Below, one piece after another: positions 45,258 to 53,605 of a stretch of 64,000 nt of DNA (position 1 is its first letter; every line of letters starts with the position of its first letter). The stretch spans positions 1 through 64,000 of the forward strand of contig JBGQLG010000005.1 of NCBI GenBank assembly GCA_041499965.1. Direction: 5' to 3'. This DNA comes from AR5 sp041499965. GTDB taxonomy: Bacteria; Methylomirabilota; Methylomirabilia; Rokubacteriales; CSP1-6. The position numbers were made by a program, and so were the translations under genes. The notes beneath the pieces are model-generated. The model saw only the letters and a program-made list of their open reading frames with translations, made no database searches and was not told the origin of the DNA.

Positions 45258-46850
45258 ATGACCGGCGCGGAGCTGCTGGTTCGCTGTCTCGAGCGCGAGG
45301 GTGTCCGCTACGTGTTCGGCGTGCCGGGCGAGGAGACGCTGGACGTCAACGAGGCGCTGGCCCGCTCGTCCGTGCAGTTCGTCGCCGTGCGGCACGAGCA
45401 GGCGGCGGCGTTCATGGCCGACGTGTGGGGCCGCCTGACCGGCCAGGCCGGCGTCTGCCTGGCCACGCTGGGACCGGGCGCGACGAACCTGGCCACCGGG
45501 GTGGCCGACGCCAACCTCGACCGGGCGCCGGTGGTGGCCATCACCGGCCAGCTCGCTCGCGACCTGCTGCACAAGGAGTCGCACCAGTACGTGGACATCG
45601 TCGACGTCTTCCGGCCGTTCACGAAGTGGAACGCGCGCATCGAGACCGGCGCCGTCGTGACCGAGGCCGTGCGCAAGGCCTTCAAGCGCGCGCAGGAGGA
45701 AAAGCCCGGCGCCTGCCACCTCGAGCTGCCGGAGGACGTCGCCCACGGCGAGGCCGAGGGCGAGCCGCTGGCGCCGGACAAACCGCGCCGGCCCTCGCCC
45801 GACCGGCCCTCGCTGGCCCGCGCGGCCGACGTGATCAACCGCGCCGAGGCGCCGCTGATCCTCGCCGGCAACGGCGTGATCCGCGGTCACGCCTCGCGCG
45901 AGCTGATCGCGCTGGCCGAGCGCGCGTGCATCCCGGTGGTGACGACGTTCATGGCCAAGGGCGCGGTGCCGGCCGATCATCCGCTGGCTCGCGCCACGGT
46001 GGGCATGGCGTCCGACGATCCCGCGCGGCTGGGCTTCGCGGGCGCCGATCTCGTCATCGCCGTCGGCTACGATCCCGTGGAGTACGGTCCGGCCCGCTGG
46101 AATCCGGCTGGTCGGCTGCGCATCGTGCACGTGGACTTCACGGCGGCCGAGGTGGACGCGCGCTACCAGACCGACGTCGAGGTGGTGGCCGACGTGCGCG
46201 AGGCGCTCGAGCTGCTGGCCCCGCTGGTGGCGGTGCGACCCGAGCGCCGGCCGCCGCCGCGCCCGCCCGCCGATCCGCGCCGGCTCGACGACGCGTTCCC
46301 GCTCCTGCCCCAGCGGATCATCGGCGATCTCGAGTCGGTGCTCGGCGCCGACGACCTCGTCATCTCCGACGTCGGCGCCCACAAGCTGTGGGTGGCCAAG
46401 CGGCTGGCGGCGCGCCGCCCGAACACCGTGATCATCTCCAACGGCTTTGCCGCCATGGGCATCGGCCTGCCGGGGGCGATCGCCGCCACGCTCGCCCAGC
46501 CCGGGCGCCGGGTGGTGACCGTCACCGGCGACGGCGCGCTGCTGATGAACGTCCAGGAGCTGGAGACGGCGGTGCGGCTGGGGCTGGCGTTCGTGGTGCT
46601 GATCTTTCGCGACAACGGCTACGGCGTGATCCGCTGGAAGCAGCAGCGGCAGTTCGGCCATACGGCCGGTGTGGAGTTCGGCAACCCGGATTTCGTCGCC
46701 CTCGCCCGGGCCTTCGGCTGCGAGGGGGTGGCGATCGGTGCCGCCAAGGAGCTGAGGCCGGCGCTCGAGCGGGCCCTGGCCGCGCGCGTGCCGGTGCTGA
46801 TCGATTGCCCCGTCGACTACCGGGAGAACGACCGCCTGAGCGAGTCGTAG
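45258..46850 (+). CDS. ThDP-dependent enzyme, acetolactate synthase large-subunit-like
   Basis: A 530-residue ThDP enzyme of the IlvB family. The catalytic Glu is in VAVRHEQAAAFMAD (about residue 48), Q-x-Phe-type residues follow, a central FAD/Rossmann-like domain contains GNGVIRGHASRE, and the ThDP motif is GDGALLMNVQELETA with IFRDNGYG. It fits a catabolic acetolactate synthase-type carboligase. No IlvN is nearby. Compared with the copy at 1108-2706 it is closer to true acetolactate synthases. The ATG is directly downstream of a repeat hairpin, which may control its expression. Confidence 0.9.
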   Translation: MTGAELLVRCLEREGVRYVFGVPGEETLDVNEALARSSVQFVAVRHEQAAAFMADVWGRLTGQAGVCLATLGPGATNLATGVADANLDRAPVVAITGQLARDLLHKESHQYVDIVDVFRPFTKWNARIETGAVVTEAVRKAFKRAQEEKPGACHLELPEDVAHGEAEGEPLAPDKPRRPSPDRPSLARAADVINRAEAPLILAGNGVIRGHASRELIALAERACIPVVTTFMAKGAVPADHPLARATVGMASDDPARLGFAGADLVIAVGYDPVEYGPARWNPAGRLRIVHVDFTAAEVDARYQTDVEVVADVREALELLAPLVAVRPERRPPPRPPADPRRLDDAFPLLPQRIIGDLESVLGADDLVISDVGAHKLWVAKRLAARRPNTVIISNGFAAMGIGLPGAIAATLAQPGRRVVTVTGDGALLMNVQELETAVRLGLAFVVLIFRDNGYGVIRWKQQRQFGHTAGVEFGNPDFVALARAFGCEGVAIGAAKELRPALERALAARVPVLIDCPVDYRENDRLSES

Positions 46851-47121
46851 CCCGCCGCTCGCCCCGCGATCGGCGGCGTGGGCTTCGCCGGCGTCAAGGG
46901 CTTGGCGGGCGGCTTCGGCGCCCTCGCACTGCCGTCGTGGGGCGAGGCGGTGCTCAAGCGCTTCGTGCGCGAGGCGGTCGAGGAGGCGTTGAAGCTGGAG
47001 ACGGCGCTGGCCCGCCGGCGTAGGCCGCAGCGCATCGCCGCGCTGCACGACGCGGGTCGTGTAGACTCCTGCCTCGGCCGGGGTTTCGAATCCAACTTTT
47101 CCGAGCGGGAGGCATTGCGCG

Positions 47122-47514
47122 ATGGCAAAGATCGAGCGGTATTCGGCACCGGGCGTGTTCGAGCCGGCGACGTACAGCCAGGCGGTGAAGGTGACGGAGG
47201 GCAAGGCGGTCCTGTACCTGGCGGGGCAGGTCGCGTACGACAAGGACGGAGGGCCGGCCCATCGCGGAGATTTCAAGGCGCAGGCCCGCGAGGCGTTTCG
47301 GGCGATCAAGGCGCTGGTGGAGGCACAGGGCGGCACGCTCGACAACGTCGTCAAGATCAACACCTACGTGACCGACATCCGGTATCGCGTCGACCTGGTA
47401 CCGGTGCGCGAGGAGTTCTTCGGCAAGAAAGGGCCGGCCTCGACGCTCATCGCGGTGCCGGCCCTCGCGCATCCTGACTGGATGATCGAGATCGAGGCGG
47501 TGGCGGTCGTGTAG
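47122..47514 (+). CDS. RidA/YjgF family protein (Arg-less subgroup)
   Basis: A 130-residue trimeric Rid-fold protein: VLYLAGQVAYDKDGGP, EAFRAIKALVEAQGGTLDNV, VVKINTYVTD and MIEIEAVAV. The Arg that binds the imine carboxylate in archetypal RidA (in P-A-R-S) is replaced: the segment reads PASTLIAVPAL. It is therefore probably not a 2-aminoacrylate deaminase and belongs to another Rid subgroup. GGGAGG precedes ATG 47122. The upstream stretch 46851-47121 holds a TAGACT box (47062-47067) but no gene I can support. Confidence 0.88.
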   Translation: MAKIERYSAPGVFEPATYSQAVKVTEGKAVLYLAGQVAYDKDGGPAHRGDFKAQAREAFRAIKALVEAQGGTLDNVVKINTYVTDIRYRVDLVPVREEFFGKKGPASTLIAVPALAHPDWMIEIEAVAVV

Positions 47515-47517
47515 ATT

Positions 47518-47736
47518 CGCCCGCTGCCCGGTGGCGCGCGCGACGGCGCGCGGCGGGGGTGGCGGGGCGACAGGGCCCCCTGAGGTTCCGCGTGAGACGA
47601 CCCGGTGCGCGAGGGGGTGGTCGGAGCCTGGTTCTACGTGTGGTGTTACACGATCGAAGCCAACGGAACCTCTGGGGGCCCTGTCGCCCCGCCGCCCGCG
47701 CCGCGCGCCGTCGCGCGCGCCACCGGGCAGCGGGCG
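47518..47736. repeat. Long palindromic element, family A copy 2 (MITE-like)
   Basis: A 219-bp element lies between convergent genes. Its 73-nt arms, 47518-47590 and 47664-47736, pair at 70 of 73 positions. The 73-nt core 47591-47663 matches the core at 2793-2865 at 65 of 73 positions and in length. The arms share only the inner part with copy 1 (GGCGGGGCGACAGGG, GAGGTTCCG); the rest differs, yet each element stays self-complementary. Paired changes (for example TCGCCG versus CCCCCT on the left arm) are matched on the right arm. Confidence 0.85.
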
Positions 47737-47769
47737 AGTCGTTCACTCTGGATTTCAGGACAGGCCGGG

Positions 47770-48795
47770 TCAGCCGGCGAGGCGCCGCAGATCGAAGCGG
47801 ACTCGGGCGTCGTTGAGGGGAGCCCAGAGGTCGCCGAGGGCGGCGAGGCGGGCGGGGACGTTGTCGAGGCGGAAGTCCTCGAGGGCAAAGTCCTGCGCGA
47901 CCTCGTCCCAGGTCACCGGGGTCGAGACGGTGGCGCGGGGGCGCGGGCGTACCGAGTAGACCGAGGCCAGCGTCCGGCCCCAGGCGTTCTGGTTGTAGTC
48001 GACGAGCACCCGGTCGGCGGGGCGGGCCGCCTTCTTGTAGACCGCTGTGAGCAGGCGCGGATGGCGCCGGGCCAGGTCGAGCGCGATCGTCTTGCTCACC
48101 TGCCACACCTGCTTCTGCGTCGGGCCGCGCACGATCGGCACGTACACGTGCAGCCCGCGCGAGCCGGTCGTCTTCACGAAGGTCGGCATCCCGAGCGCGC
48201 GCAGCGTCTCGTCCACCACCCGGGCGGCCTCCCGCAGGGTGGCGAAGGGCAGGTCGCCGACGGGGTCGAGGTCGAAGTGCAGGTAGTCGGGCTGGTCGAC
48301 GTCGTCGCAGCGCGCGTACCACTGGTTCAGGTCGATGCAGCCGAGGTTGATCACCCACAACAGGGCGGCGAGGTCGTCGATCACCGGGAAGTCGATGACG
48401 CTGCCGGAGCCGTGCTCGATGGCGCAGGTGGTGAGCCACTCGGGGCTCGGACGCGGCGCCCGCTTCATGAAGAAGAAGTTGCCGGTGGCGCCGTTGGGAT
48501 AGCGCTTCATCACCATGGCCCGATCGCGCAGGTGCGGCAGCAGCGCCGGCGCCACGTCGGCGTAGTACTGCAGCAGATCGCCCTTGGTGGCGCCGACCTC
48601 GGGGAAGAAGACCTTGTCGAGATGGGTGAGCCGCACGCGGCGGCCGCCGACGTCGAGCTCGACGTCGCCCGTTACCCGCGGGATGGCCAGCGGCGCGACG
48701 GGGCCCGGCGCGGCGCCGCGCGCCCGCGTGGCGGGGTGATGATCGCGGGTGGCCCGGGCGCCCGAGCCGGCGGCGGCGCGCCGCGTGCGGGCCAT
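47770..48795 (-). CDS. LigD-type DNA polymerase/primase domain protein
   Basis: A 341-residue protein consisting of the LigD polymerase (archaeo-eukaryotic primase) domain alone, without ligase or phosphoesterase parts. LTHLDKVFFPEVGATKGDL, MVMKRYPNGATGNFFFMK, the catalytic Asp pair in YLHFDLDPVGD, TTGSRGLHVYVPI and RVLVDYNQNAWG are all in order. Stand-alone PolDoms fill gaps with ribonucleotides in end-joining or base excision. No Ku gene is in the window. ATG 48795 shares one base with the stop of the upstream unknown gene. Confidence 0.9.
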   Translation of the reverse strand: MARTRRAAAGSGARATRDHHPATRARGAAPGPVAPLAIPRVTGDVELDVGGRRVRLTHLDKVFFPEVGATKGDLLQYYADVAPALLPHLRDRAMVMKRYPNGATGNFFFMKRAPRPSPEWLTTCAIEHGSGSVIDFPVIDDLAALLWVINLGCIDLNQWYARCDDVDQPDYLHFDLDPVGDLPFATLREAARVVDETLRALGMPTFVKTTGSRGLHVYVPIVRGPTQKQVWQVSKTIALDLARRHPRLLTAVYKKAARPADRVLVDYNQNAWGRTLASVYSVRPRPRATVSTPVTWDEVAQDFALEDFRLDNVPARLAALGDLWAPLNDARVRFDLRRLAG

Positions 48796-49391
48796 CAGCG
48801 CACCGGGGACAGCCGCGGCGGGCGTGGCCCCCGGCGGACGGCGCCGGCCACCGGGACGTAGTCGAGCTCGCGGCCCTCGCGGACGCAACGCAGCAGCAGG
48901 CCGCCGCGGCTCATGTCGCCGCGCCCCACGAAGTCGGCCGGGAACGTCAGCCGCTCGCCGAAGACCTCGAGCAGCGCGCCGACGTACTTGTCGGAGGCGA
49001 TCGAGCCGAGCAGGGTGACGGTGCCGTCGGGACCCAGCGTGTCGGCGACCGCGCGGGCCGAGGCCAGCAGGGGGCGCCGATAGCCGGCGTTGGCGGCGTG
49101 GATGTCGACGCGGGCCGAGGCCCGCAGCTCGGCCAGCGTGACCCGCGCCTCCGGCGGCCGCAGCCCGGTGCTGGGCGTGATCACCAGCGGCACGCCGAAC
49201 CGCGCGGCGTAGGTGAGCTTGCCGCGGAAGTAGAGGCTGGAGAGGAACGAGAAGACCTCGCCCAGCGCCACGCCGTCGTCCGTCCGCAGGCGCCGGGCCA
49301 ACTCGGACGACGCGCGGGGGGCGAAGAGCAGCCCGGCGCGCTCGCCGCCGCAGTGGGCGGGAGAGAGGAGGAACACGCGAGGCACGGCCAT
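48795..49391 (-). CDS. Unrecognised 198-residue protein coupled to LigD polymerase
   Basis: A 198-residue protein of no family I recognise. MAVPRVFLLSPAHCGGERAG at the N terminus, a helix with VFSFLSSLYFRGKLTYA, IHAANAGYRRPLLASA and a strand-rich middle (GTVTLLGSIASDKYVGALLE) suggest an alpha/beta Rossmann-like fold, perhaps a nucleic-acid or nucleotide binder. Its stop overlaps the LigD-PolDom start, so the two are translationally coupled, and a zinc-ribbon gene lies 26 nt upstream. A DNA repair role is inferred from context only. Confidence 0.7.
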   Translation of the reverse strand: MAVPRVFLLSPAHCGGERAGLLFAPRASSELARRLRTDDGVALGEVFSFLSSLYFRGKLTYAARFGVPLVITPSTGLRPPEARVTLAELRASARVDIHAANAGYRRPLLASARAVADTLGPDGTVTLLGSIASDKYVGALLEVFGERLTFPADFVGRGDMSRGGLLLRCVREGRELDYVPVAGAVRRGPRPPRLSPVR

Positions 49392-49417
49392 GGCGACGTC
49401 GGGAGACTACGCGGCGG

Positions 49418-49573
49418 TCACGGGTCGCTGCAATCCCTCGTGTGACCACAGTTGCGGCAGAGGATCTTGCACTGGCGCTCTTCCATCCGCTCACCGCAGC
49501 GCTCGCAGAGGTGCACCCACTCGCGCGCGCCGGGGCGCGTCACCGTCGGGCGGTCACCGGTCGGGTCGGCCAT
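49418..49573 (-). CDS. 51-residue zinc-ribbon protein
   Basis: A tiny protein of 51 residues with two cysteine pairs and a further Cys and His: HLCERCGERM, then CKILCRNCGHTRDCSD. The arrangement (CxxC ... CxxxCxxCGxxxxC) can bind one or two Zn ions and matches no family I can name. It begins at ATG 49573 and ends 26 nt before the 198-residue unknown gene, in line with the LigD-PolDom. Being short, it is easily missed by gene callers. Confidence 0.7.
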   Translation of the reverse strand: MADPTGDRPTVTRPGAREWVHLCERCGERMEERQCKILCRNCGHTRDCSDP

Positions 49574-49648
49574 GACTCCCAGCGTGCCGCGGAGACACCG
49601 CCGAAGTCAATGACCCCGGCGCCGCGGCCCAGGCCGTACACTCGGGGG

Positions 49649-50149
49649 ATGGACGAGCAGTGGTCGGATCCGGAATTCCTGCGCGCGGTCTTCAGCGAGA
49701 CGGAGATCGTCCGCAAGCCGATGACGGGGATCATCAGCGGCTACCACGTGCTGCCCTACATCCTGGTGGCGCCCGAGCACGACCAGCCGGCCCGGGCCGT
49801 CGAGGTGCGCGGGCGCATCAAGGTGTCGCCGCGCATGGTCATCGGCGCGGGCGGCGGCGACGGCCCGACCTACGGCGAGCTGTTCGGCGAGCGCGAGCTG
49901 ATGGATCAGCGGCTGGTGGCGCGCGTGTTCAGCTTCCGCTACGCCTCGAAGGTGATGCTGGAGAGCGAGGACCTGGCGATCCGCCGGCACGAGCACGACC
50001 CCGCCCGCCAGCTCGAGCGCGTGCTCGACGAGCTGTCGCGTCGCGAGGTGATCGACACCGGGGTGATCGTCTCGCCCGACGCGCGGTTCTACCCGGTGTC
50101 CCTCGACCGCTTCATCCGCGAGATTCTCGACCAGGAATTTCGAGAGTAG
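49649..50149 (+). CDS. Unrecognised conserved-looking 166-residue protein
   Basis: A 166-residue soluble protein. Notable segments are RKPMTGIISGYHVLPYILVA, RGRIKVSPRMVIGAGGG, YGELFGERELMDQRLVARVF and a C-terminal helical part. The short beta strands and absence of signal or membrane segments suggest a small cytosolic alpha/beta protein. A TACACT box (49637-49642) places a start site at the ATG, so the mRNA may be leaderless. The last 38 nt overlap the receiver on the other strand. No function is proposed. Confidence 0.65.
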   Translation: MDEQWSDPEFLRAVFSETEIVRKPMTGIISGYHVLPYILVAPEHDQPARAVEVRGRIKVSPRMVIGAGGGDGPTYGELFGERELMDQRLVARVFSFRYASKVMLESEDLAIRRHEHDPARQLERVLDELSRREVIDTGVIVSPDARFYPVSLDRFIREILDQEFRE

Positions 50150-50510
50150 CGAGCAGCGCCGCCAGCACGGTCGGGTCCACCGGCTTGACCAGCACCTCGT
50201 CGAAGCCGGCCTCGCTGGCCCGCCGCCGGTCCTCGGGCTGGCCGTAGCCGGTCAGCGCGATCAGCACCGGCCGGCGGCCGTCGCGCGCGCGCACCAGCCG
50301 GGCCACCTCGTAGCCGTCGATGCCGGGCAGGCCGATGTCCACCAGGGCGATGTCGGGATCCTTGGCCCGGGCGATCTCCAGCGCCTGCTGACCCTCCTCG
50401 ACCGCTTCGACGACGTGCCCATCGAGCTCGAGCAGCACGCGGAGCGCGTCGCGCGCGTCGGCGTTGTCCTCGACGATCAGGATCGAGCGGCCCGGGGAGG
50501 GTGACTCCAT
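50112..50510 (-). CDS. Single-domain response regulator
   Basis: A 132-residue CheY-like receiver: acidic pair in LIVEDNADAR, phosphoacceptor Asp58 in IALVDIGLPGIDG, Thr87 in IALTGYG and Lys109 in VLVKPVD. No output domain. It is an orphan: no kinase or effector is adjacent. It may be phosphorylated by a hybrid kinase elsewhere. The 3' end overlaps the convergent unknown gene. Confidence 0.9.
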   Translation of the reverse strand: MESPSPGRSILIVEDNADARDALRVLLELDGHVVEAVEEGQQALEIARAKDPDIALVDIGLPGIDGYEVARLVRARDGRRPVLIALTGYGQPEDRRRASEAGFDEVLVKPVDPTVLAALLATLEIPGRESRG

Positions 50511-50543
50511 GGTGCGTGTTCAGCCTACCATCCGGGTCCTTCC

Positions 50544-50573
50544 TTGACACGCCGAACGGGCGGATGCTATTCA
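50544..50573 (+). promoter_or_regulatory. Sigma-70-type promoter of the liv operon
   Basis: TTGACA (50544-50549) and TATTCA (50568-50573) are 18 bp apart, upstream of the AGGAGG (50595-50600) of the binding-protein gene. Confidence 0.65.
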
Positions 50574-50608
50574 TCGTGCGCACTTATCGCCCTCAGGAGG
50601 ACCCCCGC

Positions 50609-51784
50609 ATGACCCGCAAAGCGCTCGGACCCCTGCTACTCGCCGTGGTCGTGGCGGCGCTCAGCCTGCCGGCCGCTGCCCAGGGCCCGGTTCGCATCGG
50701 TGCCTCGCTCTCGCTCACCGGCACCTACGCCAAGCTCGGCAAGAACCAGCACGAGGGCTACCAGCTCTGCATCAAGGACCTCAACGCCCGGGGCGGGGTG
50801 CTGGGCCGCAAGGCCGAGCTGGTCATGTACGACGACCAGTCGCTGCCGGCCACCGCGGTGCGGCTCTACGAGAAGCTCATCACCGAGGACAAGGTGGACG
50901 CGGTGATGGGGCCGTACTCCTCGCCGGTGTCGGAGGCCGCCGCCAACGTCACCGAGAAGTACAAGAAGGTGATGGTGGCGCCGCTGGCCGCGACCACCTC
51001 GATCTTCAAGAAGGGCCGCAAGTACATCTTCATGGTCATCACGCCGGCCGAGTCCTACCTGGAGGGACTCATCGACACCGCGGCCAAGCGGGGGCTGAAG
51101 ACGATCGCGATCGTGAACGAGGACACGCTGTTCTCCAAGGCGGCGGCCAGCGGCGCCGTCGAGCTGGCCAAGAAGAAGGGGATGCAGGTCGTCTACCAGG
51201 AGGCCTATCCCAAGGGCAACACTGACTTCTCGGCGCTGCTCACCAAGGTCAAGGCCGCCAACCCCGACGTCATCGCCGCCGGCACCTACTTCGACGACGC
51301 GGTGGCGCTGACCCGCCAGATGAAGGAGCTGAACGTGAACCCCAAGATGTACGGGGTGACGGTCGGCGGCGACCTGCCGGAGTTCTACGACGTCCTCAAG
51401 CAGAACGCCGAGTACATCTACGGGGCGACGCAGTGGGAGCCGACGCTGCCCTACCCCGGCAACCAGGAGTTCTTCGAGGCCTACAAGAAGGACTTCGGCC
51501 ACGAGCCGTCCTATCACTCGGCCGCCGGCTACGCCGGCTGCGTCATCTACGCCGAGGCCGCCAAGCGGGCCGGCTCGCTGGACGCCGACAAGGTACGCGA
51601 GCAGCTCCTCAAGCTCGAGATGAAGACGATGTTCGGCGAGTACAAGGTCGACGCCGACGGCTTCCAGACCGCCCACAAGATGGTGACCTTCCAGTGGCAG
51701 GGCGAGAAGAAGGTCACGGTGTGGCCGGACGACCTCGCCCAGGCCAAGCCCCGGTTCCCCACGCCGCCGTGGAGCCAGCGCTGA
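50609..51784 (+). CDS. Branched-chain amino acid-type ABC transporter substrate-binding protein
   Basis: A 391-residue periplasmic binding protein (LivJ/LivK, type I fold). A signal peptide covers about 1-25 (LLLAVVVAALSLPAAA), followed by GPVRIGASLSLTGTYAKLGK, VDAVMGPYSSPVSEAA and NTDFSALLTKVKAANPDVIA. Ligands for this family include branched-chain amino acids, amides, urea and aromatic acids; the ligand cannot be read from the sequence. It has a strong ribosome site (AGGAGG) and its own promoter, so it is made in excess over the permeases downstream. Confidence 0.93.
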   Translation: MTRKALGPLLLAVVVAALSLPAAAQGPVRIGASLSLTGTYAKLGKNQHEGYQLCIKDLNARGGVLGRKAELVMYDDQSLPATAVRLYEKLITEDKVDAVMGPYSSPVSEAAANVTEKYKKVMVAPLAATTSIFKKGRKYIFMVITPAESYLEGLIDTAAKRGLKTIAIVNEDTLFSKAAASGAVELAKKKGMQVVYQEAYPKGNTDFSALLTKVKAANPDVIAAGTYFDDAVALTRQMKELNVNPKMYGVTVGGDLPEFYDVLKQNAEYIYGATQWEPTLPYPGNQEFFEAYKKDFGHEPSYHSAAGYAGCVIYAEAAKRAGSLDADKVREQLLKLEMKTMFGEYKVDADGFQTAHKMVTFQWQGEKKVTVWPDDLAQAKPRFPTPPWSQR

Positions 51785-51800
51785 CCGCTCCCCGCCGCCC

Positions 51801-52679
51801 GTGACGGTCCCGCTGACGCCGGAGATGGTGGGGCAGGTCCTCATCTCCGGCGTCTTGTCGGGCGCGCTCTACGCCATGGTGGCGCTCGGCCTGGCGCTGA
51901 TCTACGGCGTCATGCGCGTCATCAACATCGCCCACGGGCCCCTGCTCATGCTGGGCGCTTACGTCACCTACTTCCTCTACAGCCGGGCCGGCCTGAACCC
52001 GTTCCTGTCGGTGCCGGTGGCCATGGCCGCCCTGTTCGTGGTCGGCCTGGTGCTGCAGCGGACGCTGGTGTTCCGGGTGGTCGACGCGCCCGAGCTCTCC
52101 TCGCTGCTGCTCACCTTCGGCATCTCGATCGCCCTGGTGAACCTGGCCCAGAACGCTTTCACCTCGGACCTGCGCTCGGTGGAGTACATCACCGGCTCCT
52201 GGCTCATCGGCGGGCTGGCGCTGTCCAAGCCGCGCTTCATCGCCTTCCTGTTCGCGACGGCGGTGACCGGGCTGGCCTTCCTGTTCCTCAAGAAGACGCG
52301 GCTGGGCAAGGCCATCCGCGCCACCTCGCAGAGCCGCGAGGTCGCGCTGGTGTGCGGGATCGACGTGCGTCGCATCCACCTGCTCACCTTCGGCATCGCC
52401 AGCGCCCTGGCCGCCGGCGGCGGCGCGTTGCTGGCGGTGATCGTCGCCATCCAGCCGGAGATGGGCGGGGTGTGGACGTTCAAGTCGTTCCTGGTCATCG
52501 TGCTGGGCGGCGCCGGCAACTATCCGGGCGCGCTGCTCGGCGGCTTGCTGCTGGGCCTGGTCGAGCAGCTCGCCTCGCTGTTCCTCACCACGCAGCTCTC
52601 CGAGGTGGTGGCCTACGTGCTGCTGGTGGTGGTGCTCCTCATCCGGCCGACCGGACTGCTCGGCGGCCGCCAGACGTGA
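51801..52679 (+). CDS. livH: Branched-chain amino acid ABC transporter permease LivH
   Basis: A 292-residue inner-membrane permease with eight or more helices. LYAMVALGLALIYGVMRVIN near the start and the LivH EAA-like loop GKAIRATSQSREVALVCGID are typical. It forms the channel with LivM. It begins 16 nt after the binding-protein gene and overlaps LivM by 4 nt. Confidence 0.93.
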   Translation: MTVPLTPEMVGQVLISGVLSGALYAMVALGLALIYGVMRVINIAHGPLLMLGAYVTYFLYSRAGLNPFLSVPVAMAALFVVGLVLQRTLVFRVVDAPELSSLLLTFGISIALVNLAQNAFTSDLRSVEYITGSWLIGGLALSKPRFIAFLFATAVTGLAFLFLKKTRLGKAIRATSQSREVALVCGIDVRRIHLLTFGIASALAAGGGALLAVIVAIQPEMGGVWTFKSFLVIVLGGAGNYPGALLGGLLLGLVEQLASLFLTTQLSEVVAYVLLVVVLLIRPTGLLGGRQT

Positions 52680-53605
52680 CGGGCGCGCGCGGCCCGCTCC
52701 TGGCGGCGCTGGCCGTGGTGGTGGCCGCACTCGCCGTCTATCCGGCCTTCGGCACCGGCTACGGCGTCCGCTCGATGCTGCAGATCTTCATGTGGATCGC
52801 GCTGGCCGGCTCCTGGAACCTGATCTCCGGCCTCACCGGCTACGTCTCCTTCGGCCACGTCGCGTTCTTCGGCATCGGCGCCTACGCCGGCGCGATCCTC
52901 GTCACCAGCGCCGGCTGGTCGTGGCCGGTCGCGGCGCTGGCCGGCGGCCTGGCCGCCGTGCTGCTGGCGCTGCTGATCGGCTATCCGTGCCTGCGGCTCA
53001 AGGGTCCGTACTTCGCCATCGCCATGCTCGGCCTCAACGAGGTGCTGCGCGCGCTGGTCTCGTACTTCGAGGGGCTGACCGGCGGCGGCAACGGGCTGTC
53101 GCTGCCCACGCTCGACGCCACCCGGTCGATCTACTACGTGATGGGGCTGCTGGCGGCCGCGGTCACCGCCGCCACCTGGCTGATCGTCACCTCGCGCTTC
53201 GGCCTGCGGCTGATGACGATCCGCGAGGACGAGATCGCCGCCGAGGCGATGGGCATCGACACGTTCCAGCACAAGCTGGCGGCCTTCCTGCTCTCGGCGC
53301 TGGGGCCGGGCATCGCCGGCGCGCTCACCGCGCGCGACCAGGGCTACATCGAGCCGATCAGCGTCTTCCCGCTGGCCGTCACGGTGACGATGATCGTGAT
53401 GGTGCTCTTCGGCGGCAAGGGGACGGTGTGGGGGCCGGTCGTGGGCGCGGTCGTCCTGTTCGTGGCCCAGGAGCTGGTGTGGGCCCACTACCCCTACGTG
53501 CACCCGCTGCTCTTCGGCGCCATCATCATCGGCGTCGTCCTGCTGATGCCCCGCGGCGTGCTCGGCCTGCTGCAGCTCAAGTACCGCCTGCCGCGGACGA
53601 TCTGA
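52676..53605 (+). CDS. livM: Branched-chain amino acid ABC transporter permease LivM
   Basis: A 309-residue permease. SWNLISGLTGYVSFGHVAFF, GPYFAIAMLGLNEVLRALV and the loop GLRLMTIREDEIAAEAMGID are the LivM signatures. The GTG start overlaps LivH (GTGA) and its stop shares a base with the LivG start. It partners LivH in the inner membrane. Confidence 0.93.
   Translation: MTGARGPLLAALAVVVAALAVYPAFGTGYGVRSMLQIFMWIALAGSWNLISGLTGYVSFGHVAFFGIGAYAGAILVTSAGWSWPVAALAGGLAAVLLALLIGYPCLRLKGPYFAIAMLGLNEVLRALVSYFEGLTGGGNGLSLPTLDATRSIYYVMGLLAAAVTAATWLIVTSRFGLRLMTIREDEIAAEAMGIDTFQHKLAAFLLSALGPGIAGALTARDQGYIEPISVFPLAVTVTMIVMVLFGGKGTVWGPVVGAVVLFVAQELVWAHYPYVHPLLFGAIIIGVVLLMPRGVLGLLQLKYRLPRTI

Noticed and set aside
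46851..47121. Possible small gene between the ThDP enzyme and the Rid gene
   Set aside because: A frame from about 46877 has a helical Lys/Glu/Ala-rich segment but runs into the Rid gene in another frame without a stop of its own and matches nothing I recognise.
47770..48795. Complete ATP-dependent DNA ligase LigD
   Set aside because: Only the polymerase domain is present; no ligase KxDG motif or phosphoesterase domain was found next to it.
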